Assembly (NCBI RefSeq): GCF_003355475.1
Contig: NZ_CP031356.1
Location: forward strand, 1,364,001 to 1,428,000
Length of the DNA stretch: 64,000 bases
Direction: 5' to 3'
DNA from: Brachybacterium saurashtrense
GTDB lineage: Bacteria; Actinomycetota; Actinomycetes; Actinomycetales; Dermabacteraceae
A program made the translations under genes and the position numbers. Below are positions 17,344-26,280 of this stretch, piece by piece. Within the stretch, counting starts at the first letter, position 1, and every line of letters begins with the position of its first letter. The notes below the pieces were generated by a model. That model had not been told where the DNA came from and did no database searches. It saw only the letters and a program-made list of their open reading frames with translations.

Positions 17344-18443
17344 TTGAGGGTGTTCCTTCGCGTGAGGATGAGGTAGATGAACACGGGGCCGCCGATGAAG
17401 GCGACCACGATGCCGACGGGCACCACCGCCGGGGCGATGACGGTGCGGCCCACGGCGTCGGCGATCAGCAGCAGCAGGCCGCCGGAGAGCGCCGCGAAGG
17501 GCAGCAGGTGGCGGTGGTCAGCGCCGATGGCGAGACGTGCAATGTGCGGGCCGACCAGGCCCACGAAGCCGATGATCCCGCAGAAGGAGACCACCACGGC
17601 CGCGAGTGTGACGGCGAGGGCGATGAGCCCCACCCGCACCGGGCCCACGTTGACGCCGAAGCTGCGGGCGGCGTCGTCCCCCGCGAAGGCGATCGCGTTG
17701 AGGTCCTTGGAGAACATCAGCGTGAGCGGGATCGCGACCAGGGCCACGGTCCCCACCACGAGAACATCGGACCACACCGCGTCGTTCACGGAGCCGAAGG
17801 TCCAGCGGATGATCGCCTGCAGGGTGTTCTCGTTGGCGGTGAACTGCAGCGCCGAGGTGAGGGCCTCGAAGATCTGGGTCATCGCGATGCCCAGCAGCAG
17901 CAGGGTGGCCACGGCCATGCGGCGTGCGGTGGCGATGCCGAGCACCACCGCGGAGACGGTGAGCGCCATGATCATCGCACCGGCGATGGTGGCCCAGGCG
18001 GGCAGGTGCTGGGTGCCGGCCAGGGTGATCACCAAGGCGGCGCCGAACGCGGCGGCCGGGGACACCCCCAGGGTGAAGGGGCTGACCAGCGGGTTGCGGA
18101 GCAGGCCCTGCATGAGCACGCCGGAGACGGACAGCGCCGCCCCCGCCGCGAAGGCGAGCAGCACGCGCGGTAGCCGCAGCTGGGTGATCACCGAGTAGGT
18201 GGAGGCGAAATCGGCGCTCAGGGTGCCGCCGAACACGGCGAGCCGCAGCGCACGGACCACGTCGCCGAGGCCCACGCCGGCGGTGCCGATGGTCACCGAG
18301 GCGAGCAGCGCGAGCACCGACGCCACCACACCGGCGGCGAGGACGAGCAGCTTGCGCCGCTCGCGGCGGCGGGCCACGCCGGCGCCGCCGGGCGCGCCGC
18401 CGCCCGCGGGGGCGTCGGCGGGGGTCTCGAGGGTGGCGGTCAT
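17340..18443 (-). CDS. FecCD-family ABC transporter permease
   Basis: This 367-aa protein carries about ten membrane segments of the BtuC/FecCD fold. The diagnostic stretches are RLPRVLLAFAAGAALSVSG, GLLRNPLVSPFTLGVSPAAAFG and FCGIIGFVGLVGPHIAR. Only one permease gene is present, so the transporter should be a homodimer. ATG 18443 overlaps the binding-protein stop. Substrates of this class are ferric siderophores, haem or cobalamin; related type III systems also carry other chelates. Confidence 0.92.
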   Translation of the reverse strand: MTATLETPADAPAGGGAPGGAGVARRRERRKLLVLAAGVVASVLALLASVTIGTAGVGLGDVVRALRLAVFGGTLSADFASTYSVITQLRLPRVLLAFAAGAALSVSGVLMQGLLRNPLVSPFTLGVSPAAAFGAALVITLAGTQHLPAWATIAGAMIMALTVSAVVLGIATARRMAVATLLLLGIAMTQIFEALTSALQFTANENTLQAIIRWTFGSVNDAVWSDVLVVGTVALVAIPLTLMFSKDLNAIAFAGDDAARSFGVNVGPVRVGLIALAVTLAAVVVSFCGIIGFVGLVGPHIARLAIGADHRHLLPFAALSGGLLLLIADAVGRTVIAPAVVPVGIVVAFIGGPVFIYLILTRRNTLK

Positions 18444-19504
18444 GCCTCGGGTCCCTGCACGTAGTCGCTCGGGGAGGAGAGCTCCGTCGCCTGGAACTCG
18501 GTGACCCAGCGGGTGAGGTACTCGTCGGGGTCGACGTCCGCCATCTGCTCGGGGTGGAGCCAGGAGGCGAGGTACAGCGCACCGAGGGACTTGCCCAGCG
18601 CGGAGGTGGCCCAGCCGTTGGCGATCGCGACGTGGCCCTCGGCGAGGGCGGTCATGCCGTCCCAGCCCGGACGGGAGGCGATGTCCTCGCGCAGCTCCTC
18701 GAAACGGTCCACGGGCGCGGCGGAGGGCTCGAACTCGTGGATCACGAATTCCGGGTCGCGCAGCACCACCTCGGCGGGGTCCACGGTCAGCTCCTCCTGG
18801 GCGTCGCCGCCGGAGGCGTCGTCGAAGACGTTCGCGCCGCCGGCGGCGAGGATCATCGCGTGGAAGCCGGAGCCGGGCAGCGTGGTGAGGTACGGCTCGA
18901 CGGTCTCGAAGTACACGCTCACGGGCTCGACGTCCGCGAGGCGGTCGGTGAGCGCGGTGGAGATCTCCTCGCGGAAGTCGAGCACCGTCTGCGCCCCGTC
19001 CTCGAGCCCGAACACCTGCCCCAGCAGGGTGAGGGTCTCGTCGACCACGTCGGTGTCCCAGGCGGTGGCCACCACCAGGGGGATCCCGAAGGCCTCGAGC
19101 TGCTCGGCCGCCTCCTGCCACACGGCGTTTCGGGGCATGATCACCACGTCCGGCGCGAGCTCGGCGATCGCCTCGTAGTTCAGCTGGTCCAGGCCTTCGG
19201 CGATGATCTGGTCCTCGCCGAGGTCGAGGTAGGGCAGGCGGTCCAGGGAGGCGCGGTCCACGCCCACCACGCGATCGGCGGCGCCGATGGCGCGCAGGAA
19301 CTCGTTGGTGTAGCTGTTGAGCACCACGGCGGTGGCGGCGGGGCCGGGGAGCACCACCTCGCGCTCCTGGTCGTCGACGATGGTGAGCTGCTCGGAGGCG
19401 TTCTCCTCGCCCTCCACGGTGACCTCGCCGCAGGCGGCGAGGCCCAGGGCGGGCAGGGCGGCGAGGGAGCCGAGGAGGGTGCGGCGGCGCAGTGCGGTGG
19501 TCAT
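18440..19504 (-). CDS. Iron/siderophore-type ABC transporter substrate-binding lipoprotein
   Basis: This 354-aa cluster A-II (FecB/PeripBP_2) binding protein has a signal peptide with basic RRR start and lipobox LAAC, Cys25. The body has TIVDDQEREVVLPGPAATAVVLNS and the usual pattern of TroA-like proteins (YLDLGEDQIIAEGLDQLNYEAIAELAPDVVI, written here only in part as a marker: residues about 105-135). ATG 19504 is preceded by AGAGGAC, a good ribosome site, and lies 14 nt after the CMD/AhpD gene. It delivers the ligand to the FecCD permease. Confidence 0.9.
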   Translation of the reverse strand: MTTALRRRTLLGSLAALPALGLAACGEVTVEGEENASEQLTIVDDQEREVVLPGPAATAVVLNSYTNEFLRAIGAADRVVGVDRASLDRLPYLDLGEDQIIAEGLDQLNYEAIAELAPDVVIMPRNAVWQEAAEQLEAFGIPLVVATAWDTDVVDETLTLLGQVFGLEDGAQTVLDFREEISTALTDRLADVEPVSVYFETVEPYLTTLPGSGFHAMILAAGGANVFDDASGGDAQEELTVDPAEVVLRDPEFVIHEFEPSAAPVDRFEELREDIASRPGWDGMTALAEGHVAIANGWATSALGKSLGALYLASWLHPEQMADVDPDEYLTRWVTEFQATELSSPSDYVQGPEA

Positions 19505-19518
19505 GGTGTCCTCTGGGG

Positions 19519-20709
19519 TCAGGCGGCGTCGGGGCGCGCCGCGTCGGGAAGGGAGGGGTCGCCGAGGGAGAGCATGAGGCGGTTCGCCCAGGCGAAGAAG
19601 GAGGCGGCGGCGAACAGGTCGAGGATCTGCGGGTCGGTGAGTCCCTGGGCGCGCAGGGGCGCGAGCGCCGGGGCGGACGGGCGCGGCCGGGAGATCTCCG
19701 CGGCGGCGGTGACCAGGGCGGCCCAGCGGGCGTCCTGGCCGGCGGCGAGCGGGGCGAGGTCGGCGGCGATCCAGTCGGCGTCGCGGTCGAGGGCGGCGGC
19801 GAGCAGGGCGTCGACGTCCTCGGCGCGCTTCGCGAGGGCGGCGGCCTTGCGGGCGTGGACGGAGGCGCAGTAGATGCAGTCGTTGACCTTGCTGGCCGCG
19901 GCGGCGGCGAGCTCCCGCTCGGCCTTGGGGAGGCCGTCCCGGGGCAGGAAGATCGCATTGTCCAGCGCGCTGCGGGCGGCGGTGAGCGCCGGGGTGAGCG
20001 AGAGCATCCGGAAGTAGACGCTGTTGGTGGTGGCCTTGGCGGCGAAGGACTCCCGCTGCTCGGCCGTGAGCTCCTCCTCGGTGGGGACGGGGATCCACGG
20101 CTCCCACTGCAGCTGCTCCCGGGTGAACGCGGCGGGGCGGGGGCGGCCGGAGGGAGTGGTGCCGCCGTGCTGTGCGGTGCGGCCGCGGGTGCGCGGAGCA
20201 CGGTCGGGGGCGTCGGCGGCGGGCAGGGCGGCACCGTGGAGGGCGGCGAGCGCGGCGAGCAGGCGCTGGAGGTGGCTCTCGAAGGCGACCAGCTGGCTGA
20301 CCAGCACGACGACCCGCGGCGTGTGGCCGGCGGCGGCGAGGCGCTCCTGGTCCTCGGCAGCGGCCAGGGCCGGGGAGAGGGAGAGCAGGTCCACGTGGTC
20401 CCGCAGCACGGCGAGGGCGGGGTCGGCGGGGTGCGCTCCCGGGGCGAGCAGGTTCTCGTCGGCGCCCTGGGTGCGGTGCCACTGCGCCAGCGCTCCGCTG
20501 CCCTGCCAGCGGGCGGTCACCGCGGCGAGCGCGTGCAGGACGTCCGCGGCCAGCGGCTGCGGGGCGCGGTAGAGCGCGTCGTAGGCGGCGCGGGTCTGGC
20601 GCAGCACCTCGGGGCGGAGGGCGTCGAGCAGCGTCGCGTCCTCGGCGGGGGCGTGCAGGAGCGCCTCGAGCAGACGGTGGGCATCGACGGGGGTGGCCGA
20701 ACTGTTCAT
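19519..20709 (-). CDS. Double-domain CMD/alkylhydroperoxidase-like protein
   Basis: This 396-aa protein joins two carboxymuconolactone-decarboxylase/AhpD-type regions. The second (about residues 195-390) has the redox motif CxxC with downstream His (Cys278, Cys281, His285 in NDCIYCASVH) and the AhpD-like opening QLQWEPWIPVP. The first (about 1-165) looks like a CMD domain without the CxxC. In many genomes these are two adjacent genes (the Avi_7170-like CMD protein and Avi_7169-like alkylhydroperoxidase), reported beside ABC importers, so this looks like a fusion. It is first in the iron-type operon. ATG 20709 sits 6 nt after TAAGAT, pointing to leaderless transcription. Confidence 0.78.
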   Translation of the reverse strand: MNSSATPVDAHRLLEALLHAPAEDATLLDALRPEVLRQTRAAYDALYRAPQPLAADVLHALAAVTARWQGSGALAQWHRTQGADENLLAPGAHPADPALAVLRDHVDLLSLSPALAAAEDQERLAAAGHTPRVVVLVSQLVAFESHLQRLLAALAALHGAALPAADAPDRAPRTRGRTAQHGGTTPSGRPRPAAFTREQLQWEPWIPVPTEEELTAEQRESFAAKATTNSVYFRMLSLTPALTAARSALDNAIFLPRDGLPKAERELAAAAASKVNDCIYCASVHARKAAALAKRAEDVDALLAAALDRDADWIAADLAPLAAGQDARWAALVTAAAEISRPRPSAPALAPLRAQGLTDPQILDLFAAASFFAWANRLMLSLGDPSLPDAARPDAA

Positions 20710-20898
20710 TGGTACATCTTAGGCCCGCCCAAAGCAAGAGAGGAGGGGTGGCGGCTGTGGGTCTGCTCACCGGCGCGCCCTCGAGGCGAGTGAACATCCC
20801 GCCGCGCCGGTTCGAGAGAGCGCTTCCCGAGTTCTACAACGTTGTGTACGGTGAGTAGGTCGAGGACCCCACCACCTCCCACCCCCGAGGAGCACCCC
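20710..20898. promoter_or_regulatory. Divergent promoter region between CMD/AhpD and GH127 genes
   Basis: The minus-strand TAAGAT (complement of 20716-20721) stands 6 nt from the CMD/AhpD start. On the GH127 side there are palindromic sequences, including ACAACGTTGT (20836-20845) and a shorter AGCGCT-centred element near 20817-20826. No gene is seen in the gap. Confidence 0.5.
20836..20845. promoter_or_regulatory. Candidate LacI-family operator in front of GH127
   Basis: ACAACGTTGT is a perfect 10-bp palindrome with the central CG typical of LacI/GalR operators. It lies 54 bp before the GH127 GTG start, where a bound repressor would block transcription. The LacI-type regulator at 22.8-23.8 kb is the nearest candidate. 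Confidence 0.45.
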
Positions 20899-22821
20899 GT
20901 GTCCCACCCTGCCCACGTCGAGTCCCCGGCGGCCCCGGCGCTTCCCCGCGCCCCACGCCGCACCGGCCTGCGCCCCCTGGACCTGCGGGCGGTGCGCCTC
21001 TCCCCCGACGGGACCCTGGGCGCCTGGCAGGAGCTCAACGCGGAGGCCACCCTCCCCCACTGCATCGCGCAGCTGGAGAGCTCCGGCGTGATCGACAACT
21101 TCCGCCGCCTGCTCGGCGAGTCCGGAGCGCCGTACCGCGGCTTCGTCTTCGCGGACTCGGACCTGTACAAGGTGATCGAGGCGGTGGCGTGGGAGATCGG
21201 TCGCAGCGGCACCACCGCGCACCACGCGTGGCTGGACGAGATGATCGCACTGATCACCCGGGCCCAGGAGCCCAGCGGGTACCTCCACACCTGGATCCAG
21301 GGCGTGCACCCGGAGAAGAAGTTCGCGGAGCTGCACTGGACCCACGAGCTGTACGTGCTGGGGCACTGGCTGCAGGCCGGGATCGCGCTGGCCCGCACCG
21401 ACGGGCGCACGGATCTGCTGGAGCGCGCGCTGGACTTCGTGGATCTCGTGGAGCGCCGGTTCGGCCCGGGCCGGGAGGACGGCATCCCCGGGCATCCCGA
21501 GATCGAGACCGCCCTGGTGGAGCTGCACCGCCTCACGGGCGAGCCCCGCCACCTCGCCCTGGCTCAGCACCTGGTGGATCAGCGGGGCCGCGACATCCTG
21601 CCCGGCGGCGGGTTCGGCACCCACTACTTCCAGGACCACCTGCCGGTGCGCGAGGCCGCGGACCCGACCGGTCACGCGGTGCGGCAGCTCTACCTCAACG
21701 CCGGGGTGACCGATCTGTTCCTCGAGACCGGCGAGGAGGCGCTGGGCGCGATCATGCGCGAGCAGTGGGAGCGCGTGCACACCCGGAAGATGTACCTCAC
21801 CGGCGCCTTCGGCTCCCGCCATCGGGACGAGTCCTTCGGCAACGATCACGAGCTGCCCTCGGACCGGGCCTACGCGGAGACCTGCGCGACCATCGCCGAT
21901 CTCCACTGGACGTGGCGGATGATGCTGGCGGGCGAGGACCCGCGCTGCGCGGACGTCATCGAGCGGGAGCTGCACAACGCGCTCCCCGCCGCCGTGGACC
22001 GCACCGGCACCCGGTTCTTCTACTCCAATCCGCTCCAGCGGCGCCCGGACCGCTTCGACGAGGAGAACGCCCCGGCCTCCCGCCAGGAGTGGTACTCCTG
22101 CGCCTGCTGCCCGCCGAACATCGCCCGCACCGTCGCTCAGCTCGGCGCCTACGTCGCCGCGGTGCGAGAGGACGAGGACGGCCCGAGCCTGGAGATCCTC
22201 CAGCACACGGCGATGGCCGTGACGCTGCCCGCCGAGATCGGCGAGGGCGTGCTCGAGGTGGAGACCGACTACCCGGCCACCGGCACCATCACCCTCCGCC
22301 TGGCGGAGGGGGCGCTGCACCCCGCGGCGCGCCTGGGGCTGCGCCTGCCCGGCTGGCTGCGCGACGGCTCCCTCACCACGGCCGACGGCGCCGCACGAGC
22401 CATCACCGCCGCGGAGCGCGCCGCGGGCCGCCTGGTCCTGGGCTCCTCGGACGTCGACGGCGCCGTACTGCGCCTGGACATGCCCCCGCGCTGGACCCGC
22501 TCCCACCCCCGCGTGGACGCGACCCGGGACTGCCTCGCCCTCGAGCGCGGCCCGCTGGTGCACTGCCTGGAGCAGGTGGACATGCCCGACGGGGTCGAGG
22601 TGGACGACCTCGCGGTCCCGGACAGCACGGCGCCCGTGGTGCGGGAGGACGGCACCGTGCAGCTGCAGCTGCGGCACCGGCGCGACGAGGGCGACCTGTA
22701 CCGCAGCGGCCCCGACGAGCGCGGTCCCGCCTCCACGGTCACCGTCACCGCGCTCCCGTTCGCGCGGTGGGGGAACCGGGGGCCGGGCGCGATGAGGATC
22801 TGGCTGCCCCGGGCGCGGTGA
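20899..22821 (+). CDS. Glycoside hydrolase family 127 beta-L-arabinofuranosidase
   Basis: This 640-aa protein matches GH127 (formerly DUF1680). These enzymes release L-arabinofuranose from plant arabinans or arabinosylated hydroxyproline using a zinc-bound cysteine. The metal and catalytic residues of HypBA1 are conserved: Glu327 and Cys329 (AETC) and the CACCPPN motif (Cys403-Cys404, the nucleophile region). The preceding GNDHELPSDRAYAET segment is typical. Start GTG 20899 is chosen because GAGGAG lies just upstream. No signal peptide is seen, so it should act in the cytoplasm on imported oligosaccharides. It converges on the LacI gene. Confidence 0.9.
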   Translation: MSHPAHVESPAAPALPRAPRRTGLRPLDLRAVRLSPDGTLGAWQELNAEATLPHCIAQLESSGVIDNFRRLLGESGAPYRGFVFADSDLYKVIEAVAWEIGRSGTTAHHAWLDEMIALITRAQEPSGYLHTWIQGVHPEKKFAELHWTHELYVLGHWLQAGIALARTDGRTDLLERALDFVDLVERRFGPGREDGIPGHPEIETALVELHRLTGEPRHLALAQHLVDQRGRDILPGGGFGTHYFQDHLPVREAADPTGHAVRQLYLNAGVTDLFLETGEEALGAIMREQWERVHTRKMYLTGAFGSRHRDESFGNDHELPSDRAYAETCATIADLHWTWRMMLAGEDPRCADVIERELHNALPAAVDRTGTRFFYSNPLQRRPDRFDEENAPASRQEWYSCACCPPNIARTVAQLGAYVAAVREDEDGPSLEILQHTAMAVTLPAEIGEGVLEVETDYPATGTITLRLAEGALHPAARLGLRLPGWLRDGSLTTADGAARAITAAERAAGRLVLGSSDVDGAVLRLDMPPRWTRSHPRVDATRDCLALERGPLVHCLEQVDMPDGVEVDDLAVPDSTAPVVREDGTVQLQLRHRRDEGDLYRSGPDERGPASTVTVTALPFARWGNRGPGAMRIWLPRAR

Positions 22822-22842
22822 GCACGCCCGGCCCGCTCGAGC

Positions 22843-23841
22843 TCAGCCCTCGATCCAGCGCGGCTCCACCAGCGTGATGCGGGGCGAGGCCCCGTCGGTG
22901 CGCAGCAGCCGCACCAGCTCGCGCACGGCCAGCTCGCTGATCTCGACCCGCCGCGGGTCCAGCTGCGGCACGGCCGCCAGCAGGGGGCTCACGTCCACCA
23001 GGTCCGCGCCGCTGAGGGTGATGAGCAGCCGCGTGTCGTCCACGAGCGCTCGGGTGGCCGCCATCGCGAACAGCACCTGCCGCACCCCGGACAGGCCGAA
23101 CATCGCGGTGCGCTGATTCGGCAGCGTCATCCGCAGTGCGCGTGCCGGCACCTCGGCGAGCGCGCCGCCGTCCATCACCACCTCGAGCTCCGCCTCCTGG
23201 GCGACGTCCTCGACGCCGCGCAGGAAGCGCGAGACGTCGTTGCGGGCGCGCTTGCGCCCCGGATCGCCGAACAGCAGCAGCCGGTCGCACTCCTCCTCGA
23301 TCGCGCGCTCGACCACCATGCGGCCCAGCATCTCGAAGTCGAGATCGACGACCGAGCCCTGCGGGAACTCCTCGGGCTTGCCGAGGGTCACGAAGGGCAG
23401 CCCGGACTCGAGCACCGGCGGCACGCGTTCGTCGATCCTGTCCAGCTCCATGAGGATCAGCGCCTCGCACACCCCGGTGCGCACCACCCGCCGGATCCCC
23501 TCCGCGCCCTCCTGGGCGGTGACCAGCAGGATGTCGTAGCCGTGGCGGCGCGCCTCCCGCGCGATCGAGCCCACGAAGGTCATCAGTGCGCCGTCGTCGC
23601 CGTCCGCCTCCGGCACCATCAGCCCGATCACGCCGCTGCGCCGGGACCTCAGCGTGCGGGCGCCGGAGTTCGGGTGGTACCCGAGCTTGGCGATCGCGTC
23701 CTCGACGCGCTCCCGGGTGGCCTCGGAGATGGGGCGGGAGCCGGTGAGCACGTAGCTGACGGTGGACTGCGAGACGCCCGCCAGGCGGGCGACGTCCTGG
23801 CTCGTGGGCGCCGTCGCGCGCCGCTCCCTGCTGCTCGCCAT
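22843..23841 (-). CDS. LacI-family transcriptional regulator
   Basis: This 332-aa regulator has the LacI N-terminal helix-turn-helix (residues about 14-33, SQDVARLAGVSQSTVSYVLT) and hinge helix (YHPNSGARTLRSRRSG). A periplasmic-binding-like sugar domain follows, ending with the Peripla_BP_3-type region. A purine-rich GAAGGGG precedes ATG 23841. It lies 27 nt after the Gfo/Idh/MocA gene and is therefore probably the third gene of the thuA operon. The operator-like palindromes upstream of that operon and of GH127 are candidate sites for autoregulation and sugar control. Confidence 0.92.
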   Translation of the reverse strand: MASSRERRATAPTSQDVARLAGVSQSTVSYVLTGSRPISEATRERVEDAIAKLGYHPNSGARTLRSRRSGVIGLMVPEADGDDGALMTFVGSIAREARRHGYDILLVTAQEGAEGIRRVVRTGVCEALILMELDRIDERVPPVLESGLPFVTLGKPEEFPQGSVVDLDFEMLGRMVVERAIEEECDRLLLFGDPGRKRARNDVSRFLRGVEDVAQEAELEVVMDGGALAEVPARALRMTLPNQRTAMFGLSGVRQVLFAMAATRALVDDTRLLITLSGADLVDVSPLLAAVPQLDPRRVEISELAVRELVRLLRTDGASPRITLVEPRWIEG

Positions 23842-23868
23842 GCGCCCGCCCCTTCCCTCGAGGTTCTC

Positions 23869-25026
23869 CTACCCTGCGAGGAGTCCGGAGACCCCAGTCT
23901 TCCACCTCTCGAGGGCCCGGCTGCGCCCGTCGGCGGAATCCAGGATCCGCGCCGCGTGGAGCGCCTCGTCGAGGAGCTCGGCGAGCTGCACGCGCGCACC
24001 GCTGGCGGCCGAGCGCACCGCGGCCTCGACGATCGCCTGGGTCCACACGTTGTCGTGCACCTCGGAGTCCGGCCGGTCCCCGCCCCGCAGCGCGGCGCAG
24101 AAGTCGGTGAGGGAGGCGTCCAGCTCCCACCGGTCCGAGTCTCCGGGCACGCGCCCGGCGACAGCTCCGCCCGCGGCGGGATGCGCTGTCGGCGGGGTCT
24201 CGCCGTCCCAGTGGACGCTTCCTTCCGCACAGCTGAGCGACCAGTCGCCGTTCCAGCTGGTCTCCGCCCCGGGCGAGCACCAGGAGCCGGAGTAGGTGTG
24301 CACCGCGCCGGTGTCGTAGGTGATCACCGCGCTCGCCGCCGCATCGCCCGCGTACCAGCTCCAGGACGGGTTGTGCGAGGTGGCGTTCACGGCCACGGGG
24401 GTGCCCTCCACGAGCACCCGGCCGGCGTCGACGGCGTGGATCGCCATGTCGACGAGCAGCGGCTGCTCCATCGCGTCGCGGAATCCTCCGAACCTGGGCG
24501 CCTTGTAGAAGCGGGTGTCCACGATCCCGGCGCCGCCGAGCTCGTCGGCGAGGCGGCGGGCCTCGCGCAGGTGGGGGTTGTTCCGGCGGGACTGGGAGAC
24601 CATGAACAGCCGCCCTGTCGCCTCGGCATGCCCGGCCAGGGACACCGCCTCGGCGAGGGTGGCCGCGCACGGCTTCTCCCCGAGCACCGGAAGTCCCGCG
24701 TGCAGGGCATCGGCGGTGACCGCGTGGTGGGCGGCGGGGACGGTGACGTCGATGACGGCCTCGGCGCCTGCGCGGCGTGCGACCTCGAGGGAGTCGGTGC
24801 CGGTCACGATGGCGTCGCGCAGCTTCTCGGGCACCACCTCGGCGACGGCGGCCTCAGCGGCCCCGTCGAGCACGTCCGCGACGCCCACGAGGCGCGCGGC
24901 GGCGTTGCCGAGCACCGTGGCGATCCAGGCCCGACCCATCCCGCCGGCGCCGATGACCACGACGGGGACGGGCGGAGGCGGAGTCGCAGGGTCGGCGTGC
25001 ACCGCGGCGGCGCTGTACGCGCTCAT
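23869..25026 (-). CDS. Gfo/Idh/MocA-family oxidoreductase
   Basis: This 385-aa NAD(P)-dependent oxidoreductase has the Rossmann motif [13 protein letters not shown] (residues about 21-33), the catalytic-region EKPCA motif and a C-terminal alpha/beta domain containing [16 protein letters not shown] and DMAIHAVD (usual catalytic His). Members oxidise or epimerise sugars and inositols. The ATG at 25026 overlaps the end of the ThuA gene (ATGA), so the two are translationally coupled. This ThuA plus oxidoreductase pair is common in sugar catabolic loci. Confidence 0.9.
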   Translation of the reverse strand: MSAYSAAAVHADPATPPPPVPVVVIGAGGMGRAWIATVLGNAAARLVGVADVLDGAAEAAVAEVVPEKLRDAIVTGTDSLEVARRAGAEAVIDVTVPAAHHAVTADALHAGLPVLGEKPCAATLAEAVSLAGHAEATGRLFMVSQSRRNNPHLREARRLADELGGAGIVDTRFYKAPRFGGFRDAMEQPLLVDMAIHAVDAGRVLVEGTPVAVNATSHNPSWSWYAGDAAASAVITYDTGAVHTYSGSWCSPGAETSWNGDWSLSCAEGSVHWDGETPPTAHPAAGGAVAGRVPGDSDRWELDASLTDFCAALRGGDRPDSEVHDNVWTQAIVEAAVRSAASGARVQLAELLDEALHAARILDSADGRSRALERWKTGVSGLLAG

Positions 25027-25817
25027 GCGCCCTTCCCCGCCGCGGCCGCGTCGCCGAGCCCCTGCCCGCCGGAGCCCGTGAGGAACCACTCGGTCTGGTA
25101 CCGGTCCAGGAACGGCACCTCGCGATCGGCGACCGCGGGACGCGCCCACCGGACCCCGTTGGCGATGACCCTGCGCACGTCCCGATGGTGGTAGACGGGG
25201 TAGTCCTGGTCGCCGGGGCTGAAGTAGAAGATCTTGCCCTTGCCGCGCCGGAAGGTGCAGCCCGAGCGGAACACCTCTCCCCCGCTGAAGGAGGAGACGA
25301 ACACCAGCTCGTCGGGCACCGGGATGTCGAAGTGCTCCCCGTACATCTCCTGCTCGTCGATGATCAGCGGGTGTGGCACGCCCTCGGCGATCGGATGGGA
25401 CGGGTTCACGGTCCACACCAGCTCGCGGTCGGCCTCGTTGCGCCAGCGCAGGGTGCAGGTGGTGCCCATCAGCCGGGTGAAGGGCTTGGACCAGTGCCCG
25501 GAGTGCAGCACCACCAGGCCCATGCCGGCCAGGACGTGCCGCTGCACCCGCTCGGCGACCTCCTCGGAGACCTCCCCGTGCGCCATGTGCCCCCACCAGG
25601 TGAGGACGTCGGTCGCGGCGAGCACCTCCTCGCTGAGACCGTGCTCCGGGTCGTCGAGCAGCGCGATGCGGGTGGTGACGGCATCGCCGAGATTCTCGAG
25701 GATCCCGTCGCGGATGGTGGAGTGCATCCCCTCGGGGTACAGCTCCCGCACGCGGGGGTCGCGCTGCTCGTGGCGGTTCTCGCCCCAGACGGTGACGCGA
25801 AGAGGGGTGGTGGGCAT
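25023..25817 (-). CDS. ThuA-like domain protein (trehalose-utilisation type)
   Basis: This 264-aa protein has the glutamine-amidotransferase-like ThuA fold: [14 protein letters not shown] at the N-terminus, [25 protein letters not shown] and the C-terminal [17 protein letters not shown]. ThuA proteins are linked with disaccharide 3-keto metabolism in rhizobia; here the substrate is unknown. ATG 25817 is preferred to the longer alternative at 25853 because GGAAGGA sits 8 nt before it and the first 12 residues of the longer form are not family-like. First gene of the ThuA-oxidoreductase-LacI operon. Confidence 0.88.
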   Translation of the reverse strand: MPTTPLRVTVWGENRHEQRDPRVRELYPEGMHSTIRDGILENLGDAVTTRIALLDDPEHGLSEEVLAATDVLTWWGHMAHGEVSEEVAERVQRHVLAGMGLVVLHSGHWSKPFTRLMGTTCTLRWRNEADRELVWTVNPSHPIAEGVPHPLIIDEQEMYGEHFDIPVPDELVFVSSFSGGEVFRSGCTFRRGKGKIFYFSPGDQDYPVYHHRDVRRVIANGVRWARPAVADREVPFLDRYQTEWFLTGSGGQGLGDAAAAGKGA

Positions 25818-25957
25818 GGAGGCAGTCCTTCCGGGACGAGGGGAGGTGGTCATGTGACCGCACCGCCGGCGAGGGCGCCGAGCGTGCGCCGCGTCAGGAG
25901 CGGTCCGGTGGTGGTCAGTGGTGTCGACATCATCGCCTCGCTCTCACGTCGCCGGTC

Positions 25958-25971
25958 TCGATTCGTATCGA
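25958..25971. promoter_or_regulatory. Candidate LacI-type operator upstream of thuA-like operon
   Basis: TCGATTCGTATCGA has TCGAT/ATCGA arms around TCGT. It shares TCGATTCG-ATC with the site at 26182-26193 and lies about 140 bp before the ThuA start. The LacI-family gene of the same operon is the likely binder. Confidence 0.45.
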
Positions 25972-26183
25972 TCCTAGACAGGAATCAACCCGGAGGTGAC
26001 GGGTGCGCTGCCACCGCGCCGAGCGGACGCCGACTCTGGCGCCCCGGTCGCGCGGTGCCGTCACTATGCCGTGTTCCCACAGGGTGCGCAAGGGTCATGG
26101 GGTGGACGAGCGACCACGGCGCCTCCCTCATCGGCCCTGCGAAGGCTCCGGCCTGCAAGGTCATCTCCGCGAGCGGATGCATC

Positions 26184-26193
26184 GATTCGAATC
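26184..26193. promoter_or_regulatory. Second candidate LacI-type operator
   Basis: GATTCGAATC is a perfect palindrome with a central CG. In its wider form ATCGATTCGAATC it matches the site at 25958. It is about 90 bp upstream of the DUF1846 start and could serve looping or the divergent gene. Confidence 0.4.
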
Positions 26194-26280
26194 ATCCGCG
26201 CACCGGCGCACCCGCCCGTCTGCCGCCGCGTCGCCCGCTCCCGCACAGGTACGGCGCACCGCCGGTGCTAGCGTGCCGGG

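Larger units (their letters stand above)
25818..26280. other. 463-bp non-coding region, divergent promoters and operators
   Basis: No credible protein gene is present; the short frames have shadow-like composition. The stretch separates the ThuA operon (minus) from the DUF1846 gene (plus). It contains two related LacI-like palindromes about 225 bp apart, and TAGCGT at 26269-26274, 6 nt before the GTG of the DUF1846 gene. An outer repeat GCGGATG/CATCCGC (26173-26179, 26193-26199) flanks the second palindrome. Confidence 0.55.

Noticed and set aside
25985-26271. Short frames on both strands inside the 463-bp gap
   Set aside because: No ribosome site, no family-like sequence, and they overlap the operator palindromes and promoter.
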